A model generated the notes under the pieces. It was not told the origin of the DNA, did not search any database, and saw only the letters and a program-made list of their open reading frames with translations. Made by a program: the position numbers and the translations under genes. From positions 1,417,001-1,481,000 of the forward strand of contig NZ_BLPF01000001.1 of assembly GCF_011764425.1 (NCBI RefSeq): DNA of 64,000 nt. Direction: 5' to 3'. Shown piece after piece: positions 28,632 through 36,660 of the stretch (position 1 is the first letter of the stretch; each line of letters begins with the position of its first letter). The DNA is from Phytohabitans houttuyneae. Lineage in GTDB: Bacteria; Actinomycetota; Actinomycetes; Mycobacteriales; Micromonosporaceae.

Positions 28632-29326
28632 TCCGCCTCCCCTGCCAGCAGTCGCTCGGTGCGCCCGAGCAGCAGCCAGCCCAGCGCGCCGAGCACGAGC
28701 GCGATCGCCACGAGCGTCAGGCGGTTGGCGGTCCAGGCCGCAGGATCGGCGCCGCGGGTGGTGGCGAAGAGGTACAGCAGCCGGGCCCAGGCGCTGTCCT
28801 GCACAAGGCCGGGGAAGACCTGCTGCACGATCCAGCAGGTGGCGACGATGCCGCCGGCCGCCGCGGGGCTGCGGAACGCCGCGCCGGCCAGGAACCCGAG
28901 GCCGCCGAGGGCCAGCGTCGGCGCCAGCCACACGAGCTGGCCGAGAAGCGGGCCGTGGCTCGCCGGCCACCGCTCCCACCACCCGGTGGCGACCAGGCCG
29001 GCGACCACGAGCACGGCGAGCAGCCCCGCCCAGCCGAACGTGACCGCCAGTCGGCGCAGCAGCGTCGACCGGTACGCGGTCGGCATGGTCAGCTGGAGCT
29101 CGACGGCCGGGTCGCGGCCCACCAGCGACGCGGCACCCACGCCGGCGGCGAGGGGCATCGCCATCTCCAGCGCGGCGAGCAGGTTTCGCGCTGTCGCGCG
29201 GTCGGTGGCGGTCCCGGCGTCGATCAGGGCGATGAGCACGAGGGCGGCGGTCGCGACGGGCGGGGTCAGCAGCGCCGTCCAGCCGGCGCGGCGCACCTCG
29301 TACCGCCAGAGGTCGATTGGTCTCAC
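28628..29326 (-). CDS. ABC transporter permease
   Basis: 232 residues, about six membrane helices. GTG 29326 overlaps the anti-sigma stop. LWRYEVRRAGWTALLTPPVA starts the protein; GRDPAVELQLTMPTAYRSTL is the cytoplasmic loop that usually contacts the ATPase in ABC-2 permeases. Coupled translation with anti-sigma and second permease shows one functional unit. Confidence 0.85.
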   Translation of the reverse strand: MRPIDLWRYEVRRAGWTALLTPPVATAALVLIALIDAGTATDRATARNLLAALEMAMPLAAGVGAASLVGRDPAVELQLTMPTAYRSTLLRRLAVTFGWAGLLAVLVVAGLVATGWWERWPASHGPLLGQLVWLAPTLALGGLGFLAGAAFRSPAAAGGIVATCWIVQQVFPGLVQDSAWARLLYLFATTRGADPAAWTANRLTLVAIALVLGALGWLLLGRTERLLAGEAE

Positions 29327-30189
29327 GTGGGGTGGGTAGCGCGGTGGCGGCGGATCGGTTCACCCCGGCCGGCGAGAAAAACCGCGAGCGCGGTGAGCGC
29401 GGCGGCGGCCAGCACGGTGCCCGCGTTCGTCGACCACACAAGCCCTACGGCGTCGAGCGCCCAGCCGGCGTCCTGGAAGAGCCCGCCGGCCAGGACGCGC
29501 AGCGACCACAGCACCACCGCCACGCCGGCCGCCGCGTCGGCGCCGATCCACACCGCGAGCACGAGGCTCAGCGCGGACAGCAGCGCCATCGGCCCGAGCC
29601 ACGCGTCGACCAGCGCGAAGAGTCCGCCCGCATCACCGCCCAGCGCGGCTAGCACGCCCGAGGCGGCGAGCGCGAGCACCAGGTCGTACCCGAAGACGAG
29701 CGCGATCCGGGTGAGCAGGATCAGAGCCGGCGCGGTCGGCGTCGCGGCGACCACCTCGAAGGCCGGGTCACGCCTCGGCCCGTACATGCCGGCGATGCCG
29801 AGCGCCGCCACGACCGGCGCCACGAGCGCGAGCACCTGTCCGCCCGAACCCGCGGCGGTGGCGGCGACCACCACACCGAGCGCCATCACCAGCGCGGAGG
29901 CGATCGGCACCGCCGGGCGTACGAGCCGCGCCTCGGCCCGCAGCAGCGCGAGGGAAAACCACGCCGGCCGCCGGGTGGGCGGCGGCGGCCCGGAGAGCGC
30001 GCTGCGCAGCAGTACCCGGTGGACCATGTCCGGCCCGGGCGGGTCCGGATCGCGGCTTGTGTCGCCGAGCACGCGCCAGGCCGCCACGTCGGCACGGCAC
30101 TGGGCGCACTCCGCCAGGTGCGTGTCGACCTCGGCGTGCTCGGTGGGGTCGAGCGCGCCGGTCGCGTACTCCAGAAGCCTGTCGTTCAT
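29323..30189 (-). CDS. Membrane anti-sigma factor with zinc-finger (zf-HC2) domain fused to a polytopic region
   Basis: 288 residues. ATG 30189 overlaps the sigma stop (ATGA). Residues 1-45 hold the anti-sigma zinc motif His-x3-Cys-x2-Cys (EHAEVDTHLAECAQCRAD). The rest is unusual for a simple anti-sigma factor: six or so membrane helices (AVPIASALVMALGVVVAATA through GTVLAAAALTALAVFLAG) resembling an ABC permease-like membrane domain. It may sense membrane state or interact directly with the two permeases encoded next (inference). Confidence 0.85.
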   Translation of the reverse strand: MNDRLLEYATGALDPTEHAEVDTHLAECAQCRADVAAWRVLGDTSRDPDPPGPDMVHRVLLRSALSGPPPPTRRPAWFSLALLRAEARLVRPAVPIASALVMALGVVVAATAAGSGGQVLALVAPVVAALGIAGMYGPRRDPAFEVVAATPTAPALILLTRIALVFGYDLVLALAASGVLAALGGDAGGLFALVDAWLGPMALLSALSLVLAVWIGADAAAGVAVVLWSLRVLAGGLFQDAGWALDAVGLVWSTNAGTVLAAAALTALAVFLAGRGEPIRRHRATHPT

Positions 30190-30725
30190 TCCGGCACCCC
30201 CTGGGTGGCGAGCGTGCGGGCCAGCGCGGCCCGGGCGTGGTGCAGCCGGCTCTTGACCGTGCCCACCGGTACACCGAGGACGGCGGCCGCCTCGGCGAGT
30301 GGCAGCCCGGCGACGAAGACCAGCGCGACGACGTCCCGCTGGTGGTCCGGCAGGTCGCCGACGGCGCCGGCCAACGGGCTGCCACCGGCGGCGGCGATCG
30401 CCAGCTCTTCCGGCCCGGGTGCCGGGTCCGGACGGTCGACCGCCTCGTACGGCGCGGGTGGTGGCTGGCCGCGCAGCCGGTAGTACGCCTGGCGGCGGGC
30501 GATGCCGAACAGCCACGTCGAGACCGCCGACCCGCCCGCGAACCCGCCGGCCGAACGCCAGACCGCCAGCATCGTGTCCTGCAGGATCTCCTCCGCGACC
30601 ATCCGGTCACCGGCCAGTCGCAGCAGGTAACCGAAGAGGCGGCCGGCGTACGCCTGGTACAGCCGCGCCAGCGCGCCACCGTCACCACGCGCCACCAGCG
30701 CGAGCAGGGCCGCGTCGTCGTCCAT
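30186..30725 (-). CDS. ECF RNA polymerase sigma factor
   Basis: 179 residues. Region 2: LARLYQAYAGRLFGYLLRLAGDRMVAEEILQDTMLAVWRSAGGF, with STWLFGIARRQAYYRLR. Region 4: LPDHQRDVVALVFVAGLPLAEAAAVLGVPVGTVKSRLHHARAALAR. Typical ECF length. It heads an operon with a zf-HC2 anti-sigma factor and an ABC exporter, so it most likely controls its own transporter. The gene starts divergently from a membrane protein at 30831; the 105-base gap must hold both promoters. TTGAAG repeats at 30790 and 30801 are visible but no clear -10 box. Confidence 0.93.
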   Translation of the reverse strand: MDDDAALLALVARGDGGALARLYQAYAGRLFGYLLRLAGDRMVAEEILQDTMLAVWRSAGGFAGGSAVSTWLFGIARRQAYYRLRGQPPPAPYEAVDRPDPAPGPEELAIAAAGGSPLAGAVGDLPDHQRDVVALVFVAGLPLAEAAAVLGVPVGTVKSRLHHARAALARTLATQGVPE

Positions 30726-30830
30726 CGTCTGTTGGTAGCAGCGGGTGGGCGGAAAGGTTCACCGGCTCTAAGCGTGCTCACAGGGTCGGTTGAAGCCGGT
30801 TTGAAGTACCGCCGTGTTTTCATCCTGAAC

Positions 30831-31415
30831 ATGACGGACGTGGGTGCCCAGCGACAAGCCAGGCTGACCGACCGCTGGCCGACCGCGCTGGCACTGGTCA
30901 CGGTGGCGTTCGCGATCGGGCTGATGGCGCTGGTGGACAACGAGGCCGAGCTCTTCGGCCCGAGCGTCTCGGTGATGGCCGGGATATACCTGCTGGCCTA
31001 CGTGCTGGGCCGTCCGTGGACCGCCTGGGTGGCGTTCGCGGTGATGAGCGGCGTGATGTCGGTACTCCAGGTGCTGCACACGCTGGACGTCGGGTGGTCC
31101 GACCCGTTCATCGGGATCGTGGTCGTCGTGGCGGTGCTGTGGCTGGCGGCGGTCGCACGGCGGCGGTTCGCCGATATCGACACGTTTTCGCTGCAGACCG
31201 CCGGCATGGTGGTGTTCGGCGTAATCACACTGGTGTCCGCCGCGACCTCGCCGCGCCTGGGCGCCGCGGTGGCCGGCGCGGGCTTCCTGGCGCACGGCCT
31301 CTGGGACGCGTACCACTTCAAGATCAATAAGGTCGTGCACCGCTCGTGGTCGGAGTACTGCGCGGTCATCGACATTCCCACCGGTATCGCGCTGGTCGTC
31401 GTCGCGTTGGCCTAG
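30831..31415 (+). CDS. Membrane protein of unknown function
   Basis: 194 residues, six predicted membrane helices (WPTALALVTVAFAIGLMALV, VMAGIYLLAYVLG, WVAFAVMSGVMSVLQVL, FIGIVVVVAVLWLAAVA, GMVVFGVITLVSAA, VIDIPTGIALVVVALA). A cytoplasmic or loop segment HGLWDAYHFKINKVVHRSWSEYC is His/Trp-rich and may bind a ligand; related short membrane proteins are found in other actinobacteria but I do not recognise a named family. ATG 30831 was chosen as the first Met before the first helix. Followed 10 bases later by a DUF4188 gene. Confidence 0.75.
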   Translation: MTDVGAQRQARLTDRWPTALALVTVAFAIGLMALVDNEAELFGPSVSVMAGIYLLAYVLGRPWTAWVAFAVMSGVMSVLQVLHTLDVGWSDPFIGIVVVVAVLWLAAVARRRFADIDTFSLQTAGMVVFGVITLVSAATSPRLGAAVAGAGFLAHGLWDAYHFKINKVVHRSWSEYCAVIDIPTGIALVVVALA

Positions 31416-31425
31416 GGTTTGGACC

Positions 31426-31935
31426 ATGCCCGCCCCGCATCGGCAGACCGCCGACCTGAGCGGATACCCCGATCTCGTGGTGATCCTCCTCGGCATGCGC
31501 GCGCACACGCTGCGCGGCATGCGCACCCTCTTCAGGTACGGGCCGCGCATCCGCGCCTCGGTAGCGGCCAAGCCCGAGGGCCTGTTGTGCCACGAGATGG
31601 TGATGTGGGGCATGGACCCGCGGCACCCGGGCATGCGCCAGTACTGGCGGGACTTCGACTCCCTGGAGCGGTGGGCGCGCACCGACCCGCACGCCTCGTG
31701 GTGGCGCGACCTGCTGTCGGACATGGCCGGCACCGGCTTCTGGCACGAGACGTACTTCATCAGGGGCGGCATGGAGTCGGTGTTTCTGGACATGTCGTCC
31801 ATCGGCTTCTCCGCGTTCGCGCCCGTGGTCGACGCCCGCACGTCGCTCTTCTCCGCCCGCCGCCGCATGCGCATGGCCGATACGCGAGACAGCCCGGCCC
31901 AGCCGGTGACCGAGGCCGAGCTGTATGGCGAGTAG
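31426..31935 (+). CDS. DUF4188 family protein (monooxygenase-like)
   Basis: 169 residues. Matches the DUF4188 pattern: LVVILLGMRAHTLRGMRTLF, EGLLCHEMVMWGMDPRHPGM, QYWRDFDSLERWARTDPHAS, FWHETYFIRGGMESVF. The fold is ferredoxin-like and related proteins are annotated as monooxygenases or phenylacetaldoxime-dehydratase-like, but activity is unproven. It starts 10 bases after the membrane protein. Its stop lies in the first copy of a 14-base tandem duplication (31925-31954) whose second copy provides the start of the next gene. Confidence 0.85.
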   Translation: MPAPHRQTADLSGYPDLVVILLGMRAHTLRGMRTLFRYGPRIRASVAAKPEGLLCHEMVMWGMDPRHPGMRQYWRDFDSLERWARTDPHASWWRDLLSDMAGTGFWHETYFIRGGMESVFLDMSSIGFSAFAPVVDARTSLFSARRRMRMADTRDSPAQPVTEAELYGE

Positions 31936-31954
31936 CCGAAATGGCGAGTAGCCG
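31925..31954 (+). repeat. Tandem 14-base duplication across a gene junction
   Basis: ATGGCGAGTAGCCG occurs at 31925-31938 and again at 31941-31954, separated by AA. The first copy contains the stop of the DUF4188 gene, the second the start codon of the GNAT gene. A recent slippage or duplication is likely. Confidence 0.8.
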
Positions 31955-32444
31955 GCCCGCGACGCCCGCCGACCTGCCGCTGCTGCGCGAGATCGAACGC
32001 GCCGCCGGTGAAGCCTTCCGCACGGCCGGCATGCCCGAGATCGCCGACGACGAGCCGCCCTCACTCGACACGCTCGCCGGCTACCAGCGGGCCGGCCGCG
32101 CCTGGGTGGTCGACGGCGACGAGGGCACGCCGGTCGCGTACCTCATCGCGGACGTGGTCGACGGCGACCTCCACATCGAGCAGGTCTCGGTCCACCCCGA
32201 CTACGCCCGCCGCGGCCTCGGGCGCACGCTGATCGACGAGGCCGCCGCGCACGCCAAGGCCCGCGGGATGGCGGCACTGACGCTGACGACCTTCGCCGAC
32301 GTGCCGTGGAACGCCCCGTACTACACCCGCCTGGGCTTCACGGTCGTCGAGGACCCGACCCCCGGCCTACGCGAGATCCGCCGCCGCGAGGCCGAACACG
32401 GCCTGGACCGCTGGCCCCGCGTCTCCATGCGCCGCCCCCTCTAG
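31941..32444 (+). CDS. GNAT family N-acetyltransferase
   Basis: 167 residues. Acetyl-CoA-binding motif A is clear: LHIEQVSVHPDYARRGLGRT (the RRGLGRT pyrophosphate loop), followed by LIDEAAAHAKARGMAALTLT and the motif-B end NAPYYTRLGF. Starts at ATG 31941 in the second copy of a tandem duplication. Likely acetylates a small amine or antibiotic; substrate is unknown. No terminator hairpin follows directly; a gene-poor repeat region begins after the stop. Confidence 0.92.
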   Translation: MASSRPATPADLPLLREIERAAGEAFRTAGMPEIADDEPPSLDTLAGYQRAGRAWVVDGDEGTPVAYLIADVVDGDLHIEQVSVHPDYARRGLGRTLIDEAAAHAKARGMAALTLTTFADVPWNAPYYTRLGFTVVEDPTPGLREIRRREAEHGLDRWPRVSMRRPL

Positions 32445-32500
32445 ACACCTTTCGCGGTCAGGGTGAGTGCGAACGTCAGATTCACATTGAGATAGTTCCG

Positions 32501-32557
32501 GGCTACCGCGATGTCCGTGGTGGTCTGGACCGTTGCTCCCGCGGCCTCACCCTCCGC
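32501..32557 (+). repeat. 57-base inverted repeat, copy 1
   Basis: Matches the reverse complement of 33035-33091 at 53 of 57 positions. Starts GGCTACCGCGATGTCCG and ends CTCACCCTCCGC. In the minus-strand frame it reads AEGEAAGATVQTTTDIAVA, so it could be a decayed gene end, not a structural repeat. Confidence 0.85.
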
Positions 32558-33034
32558 GTTCGGTTGCGGTCACCCCGAAGAGCCAGCTCCGGCAGACCGG
32601 TCCCATGGGGTTGCCGGGAGTGGCTCTGAAGCTGGGCGCACGAATGCGCCCAGGAACCAGCGGCGCGCCAACGGGCCAGCGCCGTTAGCCGCGCGCTGCC
32701 ACGGGCTGGGTGTCTGAGGGGGCTTGGTCGCTACGGCTTTGCCGTGTCGCCGGGCTGTGCAGGGCCTGGCCCCGCGCGGGTTCGTCGCAGACCTGGGACC
32801 CCGGGCCTGCCATTGCCGGTCCTTGGTCCATGGGTAGCCGGTCCGTCCGTGGGCAGAAAGAGGGGTGCCCGCGAGGGCGAACCCGTGAGTGAGGCAGCAC
32901 CGTGCTGGCGGTCCGTGACCATCGATCAAGGGCAGGCGATGTGAGGGTCGCAATTTAGGGGGGTTGGTGCACTATTACAGCACTAACTCCCGTAGGTCTG
33001 CGGGAGCACGCTTGTGGGGGTGAGCTGGGCGACT

Positions 33035-33091
33035 GCGGAGGGTGAGGCCGCGGGAGCAACGGTCTGGACCACCGCGGACGTCGCGGTAGCC
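33035..33091 (-). repeat. 57-base inverted repeat, copy 2
   Basis: Inverted partner of 32501-32557, 477 bases away. In the plus-strand frame it reads AEGEAAGATVWTTADVAVA, so both copies share coding-like content and face each other's 3' sides. Confidence 0.85.
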
Positions 33092-33232
33092 CACATCTCT
33101 TGGGATGACCGTGGAGATCTCGACGGTGAGCGCCGCCCGCACCGGGCCGCGTCGGGCGGTGCTGCACTGTGGACGGACCTGCGCACCCCAACCGAGAAAG
33201 GTCTATAGCCCCGCCCCTCCCTCTCTTGTGCC

Positions 33233-33294
33233 GTTGATCAGGGAGTTGGTGGGCGTGGCGTGCGGCGTGTCGCCCCACGAACTCCCTGATCAAC
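33233..33294. repeat. Palindromic intergenic repeat, copy 1 (GTTGATCAGGGAGTT arms)
   Basis: Perfect 15-base arms GTTGATCAGGGAGTT (33233-33247) and AACTCCCTGATCAAC (33280-33294) around a 32-base loop. A second copy with the same arms is at 48300-48361. Size, arms and intergenic location fit a REP/MITE-like family. Confidence 0.85.
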
Positions 33295-33316
33295 CACCGC
33301 CACCCGCGGTCCGTCT

Positions 33317-33440
33317 GCTAGTGCGGTGACCACTATGGTTCGCCGGGTTCCCCGGCGAACCAGGCCCTGCCGGGCGCAGGGTTTCGGGGTCCGCCCGCTG
33401 CGCGGGCGGACCCCGAAACGTCAGTGGTCACCGCACTAGC
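33317..33440. repeat. 124-base element: outer 18-base inverted repeat enclosing three hairpins
   Basis: Outer arms GCTAGTGCGGTGACCACT (33317-33334) and its exact complement (33423-33440). Inside: an 11-base perfect stem (33337-33347/33351-33361, loop TTC), a 6-base stem (33365-33370/33376-33381) and an 18-base perfect stem (33381-33398/33402-33419, loop TGC). Folded as single strand this is a four-way junction. The right arm contains the NUDIX stop codon (33436-33438). Non-autonomous mobile element, structured RNA or strong bidirectional terminator are all possible. Confidence 0.8.
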
Positions 33441-33834
33441 GCAGGTCGCCGCGGGCGCGGAGGTGGTCGAAGATGATCTGGTCGACGGGGGCGACGCGGT
33501 GGCGGTCTTCGTGCGTGAGCCACACGAGCTCGGCGATCTCGCTGCTCGCGCGCAGGACGCCGCGGTAGCCGGCCGAGTAGCACGTCATCCGCACCAGCGT
33601 GCCGGTGGCGTGCCCGTGTGCCTGCGCCTCGAAGGTCCCGACGTGCGTGGCGCTCGCCGCCTCGATCGCGACCTCCAGCTCCTCGCGGATCTCCCGGACC
33701 AGCGTGTCGACGTCGCTTTCGCCCGGCTCCCGCTTCCCGCCCGGGATGTAGTACACGTCCTTGCCTATCGAACGCGTGCTGAGGATCTCCCCCTCCACGA
33801 GATGGATCCAGGCGATCTTGTCGATGACGTCCAT
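33436..33834 (-). CDS. NUDIX hydrolase
   Basis: 132 residues from ATG 33834 (a long N-terminal extension in the same frame is Arg/Ala-rich and unlike the family). The NUDIX box is complete: G-x5-E-x7-REIREELEV, seen as GGKREPGESDVDTLVREIRE followed by ELEV. Hydrolyses a nucleoside diphosphate linked to another group; substrate is unknown. The gene's last codons (ARGDLR, stop TAG) lie in the right arm of the 124-base hairpin element, so the element may have trimmed or replaced the original C-terminus. Starts 74 bases after the FtsX-like gene and may be cotranscribed with it. Confidence 0.9.
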   Translation of the reverse strand: MDVIDKIAWIHLVEGEILSTRSIGKDVYYIPGGKREPGESDVDTLVREIREELEVAIEAASATHVGTFEAQAHGHATGTLVRMTCYSAGYRGVLRASSEIAELVWLTHEDRHRVAPVDQIIFDHLRARGDLR

Positions 33835-33907
33835 CCCCCATCCTCGCCCAGCCCCTGACCGCCGCCCGGGAGCTGCCCCTGGCCGCCGCCGAGCGGCGGC
33901 CGCGGCG

Positions 33908-35809
33908 TCACTCGCGGGCCGCCACGAGGCGGATCGCCGGTGTGCGGGTCGCCGAGAGCGTGGTGAGCACGCTCGCCGCGGCAACGATCAGCGTGGCGCC
34001 GGCGGCGACCGCGCCCAGCAGTGCCCACGGCGGGCTGGCCGCGCTGATCCCGATCATGTCCTTGATGGCGAACGCGATGCCGACGACCGTGCCGGCGGCC
34101 GCGAGCGTGCCCAGCAGCAGCCCGATGGCCACCACGCCGAGCGCCTCGCCGAGGGCCGTGCGCACCACCTGGCCGCGGGTCAGGCCGGTGACCCGGGCGG
34201 CCGCGAACTCGCCGCGACGGTCGGAGGCGGAGATCACCACGGCGTTGACCATCGCGATCACCGTGTACAGCATCGCCATGCCGAGGAGGGCGACCATCAC
34301 GTCGACGCTCTGCCGCTGCTGCTCGTCGGCGTTCGCCTCGATCCACTGCCGCGCCGTGGTCACCTCGCCGAGCCGCCCGAGCCCGGCCGCGGCGGCCGCC
34401 GGGTCGGAGGCCTGCACCAGGTAGCGCGGCGGGCCCTGCTCCGCCGTCAGGTCCCGGGGCACCAGGAAGAACGGGCCGGCGAGCGTGTCCGGCAGCAGCG
34501 CCACGACACGAAGCCGCGCCGGGCCGCCCTCCATGCGCACCGGCAGCGTGTCACCGACCCGGAAGCGCAGCTCGGGCGCGTAGCTGGGGCTCACCGCGAC
34601 CGCCGCGCCGCGCAGGTCGGCCAGGTCACCGGCGGTCGGCGCCAGCCGGTGGGTCCGCGCGTACCCGGCGGGGTCGACCGCGAGCGCGTCGACGCCCTCG
34701 TAGGTGAGCTCGCCGTCGCCGTAGTCCAGGCCCATGTCCACAGTGACCGGTGCCTCCTCGGAGACCGCGCCGACGCCCGGCACCGCCGCCACCTGGTCGC
34801 GGATCGGCCGTTCCGCGGTGAGTACCAGGTCGGCGCGGACGTCGCGGGCGACCTCCTGGCGGCTGGCCTCGGTGATGGTGGCCATCGTGCCGGCCATGCC
34901 CACCACGAACGCGACCAGCACCATGATCGGCGCGGCGGTGGAGGCGCTGCGCCGCACGCCGGCGCGCAGGTTGGCGTGGGCCAGCACGCCCAGCCGGCCG
35001 CGGAAGAGCAGCCCGAACGGCAGGCTCACCAGCGGCACGACAAGCGGGGCCAGTGCGGTGAACGCGATCACCAGCGTGAACGACACGAAGATGGACAGCG
35101 GCAGCGCGGCCTCGCCGCCCAGCACCGACACCAGGACGACCAGCGCGATGCTCCCGGCCAGGAAGAACATGCCGACCACCCACCGGGACGCGGTCATCAC
35201 CCGCGCCGCGCCGCCGACCTCGCGGAGCGCCTCCAGCGGCCGCACCTTGGCCGCGCGGCGCGATGCGGCGAGCACGCCGAGCACGGAGATGCCGATGCCG
35301 GTACCCGCCGAGACGTACAGCACCCAGGACCGCCACTCGCCCACGAAGCCCGCCGGCACGAACCCGAAGCCGTCCAGCATCGCGCCCTGCAACCGCATCA
35401 CCGGTACGCCGGCCAGCGCGCCGAGTGCGGAGCCGAGCGCGCCGAGTAGCAGCGCCTCGCCGACGAGCAGCGTGCGCACCTGCCGCCGCCCCGCGCCGGT
35501 GAGCCGCAGCAGCGCGAGGTCGCGGCGGCGCTGCGCGACCGTGAAGGCGAACGTCGAGCTGACGATGAAGATCGCGACGAACGCCGCGAGCCCCACCGTC
35601 ATGCCGAGCAGCGCGACCGCCCCGTCGTACCCGTCGCGCAGCTCGCGCGCCTCGGTGGCACTGAGGCCCGCCGGGATGTCCGCGGTGGCCGCGGAGACGA
35701 GCGTGAGCAGCGACGACTGGACGAGCGCCACGCCGAGGCAGACCGTGACGATCGCGCCGACGAAGACCTGCCACCGGTCGCGGAACGTGCTCCATGACAT
35801 GCGCAGCAC
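33908..35809 (-). CDS. FtsX-like ABC transporter permease (MacB-like, two FtsX domains)
   Basis: 633 residues. First FtsX domain around VALLGMTVGLAAFVAIFIVS, with coupling segment AQRRRDLALLRLTGAGRRQV. Middle helices and a periplasm-like outer domain (about 330-480, starting ERPIRDQVAAVPGVGAVSEE). Second FtsX domain MVALLGMAMLYTVIAMVNAV with RRGEFAAARVTGLTRGQVVR. Eight to ten membrane helices in all. Starts at GTG 35809 (ATG 35800 in frame), 3 bases after the ATPase stop. Together they form a MacB/LolCDE-type mechanotransmission exporter of lipids, peptides or drugs. Confidence 0.92.
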   Translation of the reverse strand: MLRMSWSTFRDRWQVFVGAIVTVCLGVALVQSSLLTLVSAATADIPAGLSATEARELRDGYDGAVALLGMTVGLAAFVAIFIVSSTFAFTVAQRRRDLALLRLTGAGRRQVRTLLVGEALLLGALGSALGALAGVPVMRLQGAMLDGFGFVPAGFVGEWRSWVLYVSAGTGIGISVLGVLAASRRAAKVRPLEALREVGGAARVMTASRWVVGMFFLAGSIALVVLVSVLGGEAALPLSIFVSFTLVIAFTALAPLVVPLVSLPFGLLFRGRLGVLAHANLRAGVRRSASTAAPIMVLVAFVVGMAGTMATITEASRQEVARDVRADLVLTAERPIRDQVAAVPGVGAVSEEAPVTVDMGLDYGDGELTYEGVDALAVDPAGYARTHRLAPTAGDLADLRGAAVAVSPSYAPELRFRVGDTLPVRMEGGPARLRVVALLPDTLAGPFFLVPRDLTAEQGPPRYLVQASDPAAAAAGLGRLGEVTTARQWIEANADEQQRQSVDVMVALLGMAMLYTVIAMVNAVVISASDRRGEFAAARVTGLTRGQVVRTALGEALGVVAIGLLLGTLAAAGTVVGIAFAIKDMIGISAASPPWALLGAVAAGATLIVAAASVLTTLSATRTPAIRLVAARE

Positions 35810-35812
35810 GAC

Positions 35813-36592
35813 CTACTCCTCCCACCGGGCCAGCAGGTCGGCGACCTGCCGCGTGGTGGGCCGCTCCAGCCGGTCGACCACCCGCCCGTCGCCGAGGAAG
35901 ACCACCCGGTCGGCGCTCGCCGCGGCGGCCGGGTCGTGGGTGACCATGACGATCGTCTGCCCGCCGTTGTCGACCATCGCGCGGAGCAGGCCGAGCACGG
36001 TGCGCGCCGACTTGGTGTCCAGCGCGCCGGTCGGCTCGTCGGCGAAGAGCACGGCCGGCCGGGTGACCATCGCCCGCGCGATCGCCACCCGCTGCTGCTG
36101 GCCGCCGGAGAGCTCGCCGGGGCGGTGCCGGGCGCGGTCGGCGAGGCCCACGGAGGCCAGCACGTCGCGCACCACCCGCCGCGGCGGCCGCTGCCCGGCC
36201 AGGCGCAGCGGCATGGCCACGTTCTGCTCGGCGGTCAGCGAGCCGATCAGGTTGAAGCTCTGAAAAACAAAGCCCATCACGGTACGGCGCAGCCGCGTGA
36301 GCTCGGCGTCGGACGCGTCGGTGATGTCGCGCCCCGCGACCCGCACCCGGCCGGAGGTCACCTTCTCCAGGCCGGCGGCGCAGTGCAGCAGCGTCGACTT
36401 GCCCGAGCCGGACGGCCCCATCACCGCCGTCCACGAGCCGGCCGCGAAGGCGATGTCCACATTGTCCAGTGCGCGCACGGCGGCGCCGCGGGTCCCGTAC
36501 ACCCGGCTCACACCGCTCAGCTCCACCGCCGCGGCCGTCACCCCGGGCGCGTCCACAGGCTGTTGCGTGATCTGCGTGTCCACGTATTTCAT
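35813..36592 (-). CDS. ABC transporter ATP-binding protein (MacB/LolD-like)
   Basis: 259 residues. Walker A GPSGSGKS, Q-loop FVFQSFNLIGSLTAEQNV, signature LSGGQQQRVAIARAMV, Walker B VLFADEPTGALDTKSA, switch VTHDP. All typical of the LolD/MacB class. The N-terminus (MKYVDTQITQQPVDAPGVTA) extends 20 residues beyond the usual start; a shorter GTG start near 36583 is possible. Partner of the FtsX-like permease. Upstream is a decayed sigma/membrane-protein gene, which may once have regulated it. Confidence 0.92.
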   Translation of the reverse strand: MKYVDTQITQQPVDAPGVTAAAVELSGVSRVYGTRGAAVRALDNVDIAFAAGSWTAVMGPSGSGKSTLLHCAAGLEKVTSGRVRVAGRDITDASDAELTRLRRTVMGFVFQSFNLIGSLTAEQNVAMPLRLAGQRPPRRVVRDVLASVGLADRARHRPGELSGGQQQRVAIARAMVTRPAVLFADEPTGALDTKSARTVLGLLRAMVDNGGQTIVMVTHDPAAAASADRVVFLGDGRVVDRLERPTTRQVADLLARWEE

Positions 36593-36660
36593 TGCAGCCG
36601 CCACCGGCCCGCGGCACAGTAACGCCCTCTGGAGTCTTCGTGGTAGTGCTGGCGGTACCC

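Larger units (their letters stand above)
32445..33316. other. Gene-poor region between the GNAT gene and the hairpin element
   Basis: No intact gene is convincing on either strand; open frames here lack family-like sequence or ribosome sites. The stretch contains two 57-base inverted copies (32501-32557, 33035-33091), each coding-like, and a palindromic repeat (33233-33294). A minus-strand tail ending at the stop 32441-32443 (VARNYLNVNLTFALTLTAKGV in two short pieces) and its plus-strand counterpart near 33090 look like 3' ends of two related lost genes. I see no transposase. Confidence 0.6.

Noticed and set aside
32445-33316. Insertion sequence or prophage
   Set aside because: Inverted repeats are present, but there is no transposase, integrase or phage gene, and no target-site duplication could be identified.
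33317-33440. tRNA-like or integron attC-like structure
   Set aside because: Four-way junction shape is suggestive, but there are no conserved tRNA residues, no CCA region, no attC consensus boxes and no integrase nearby.
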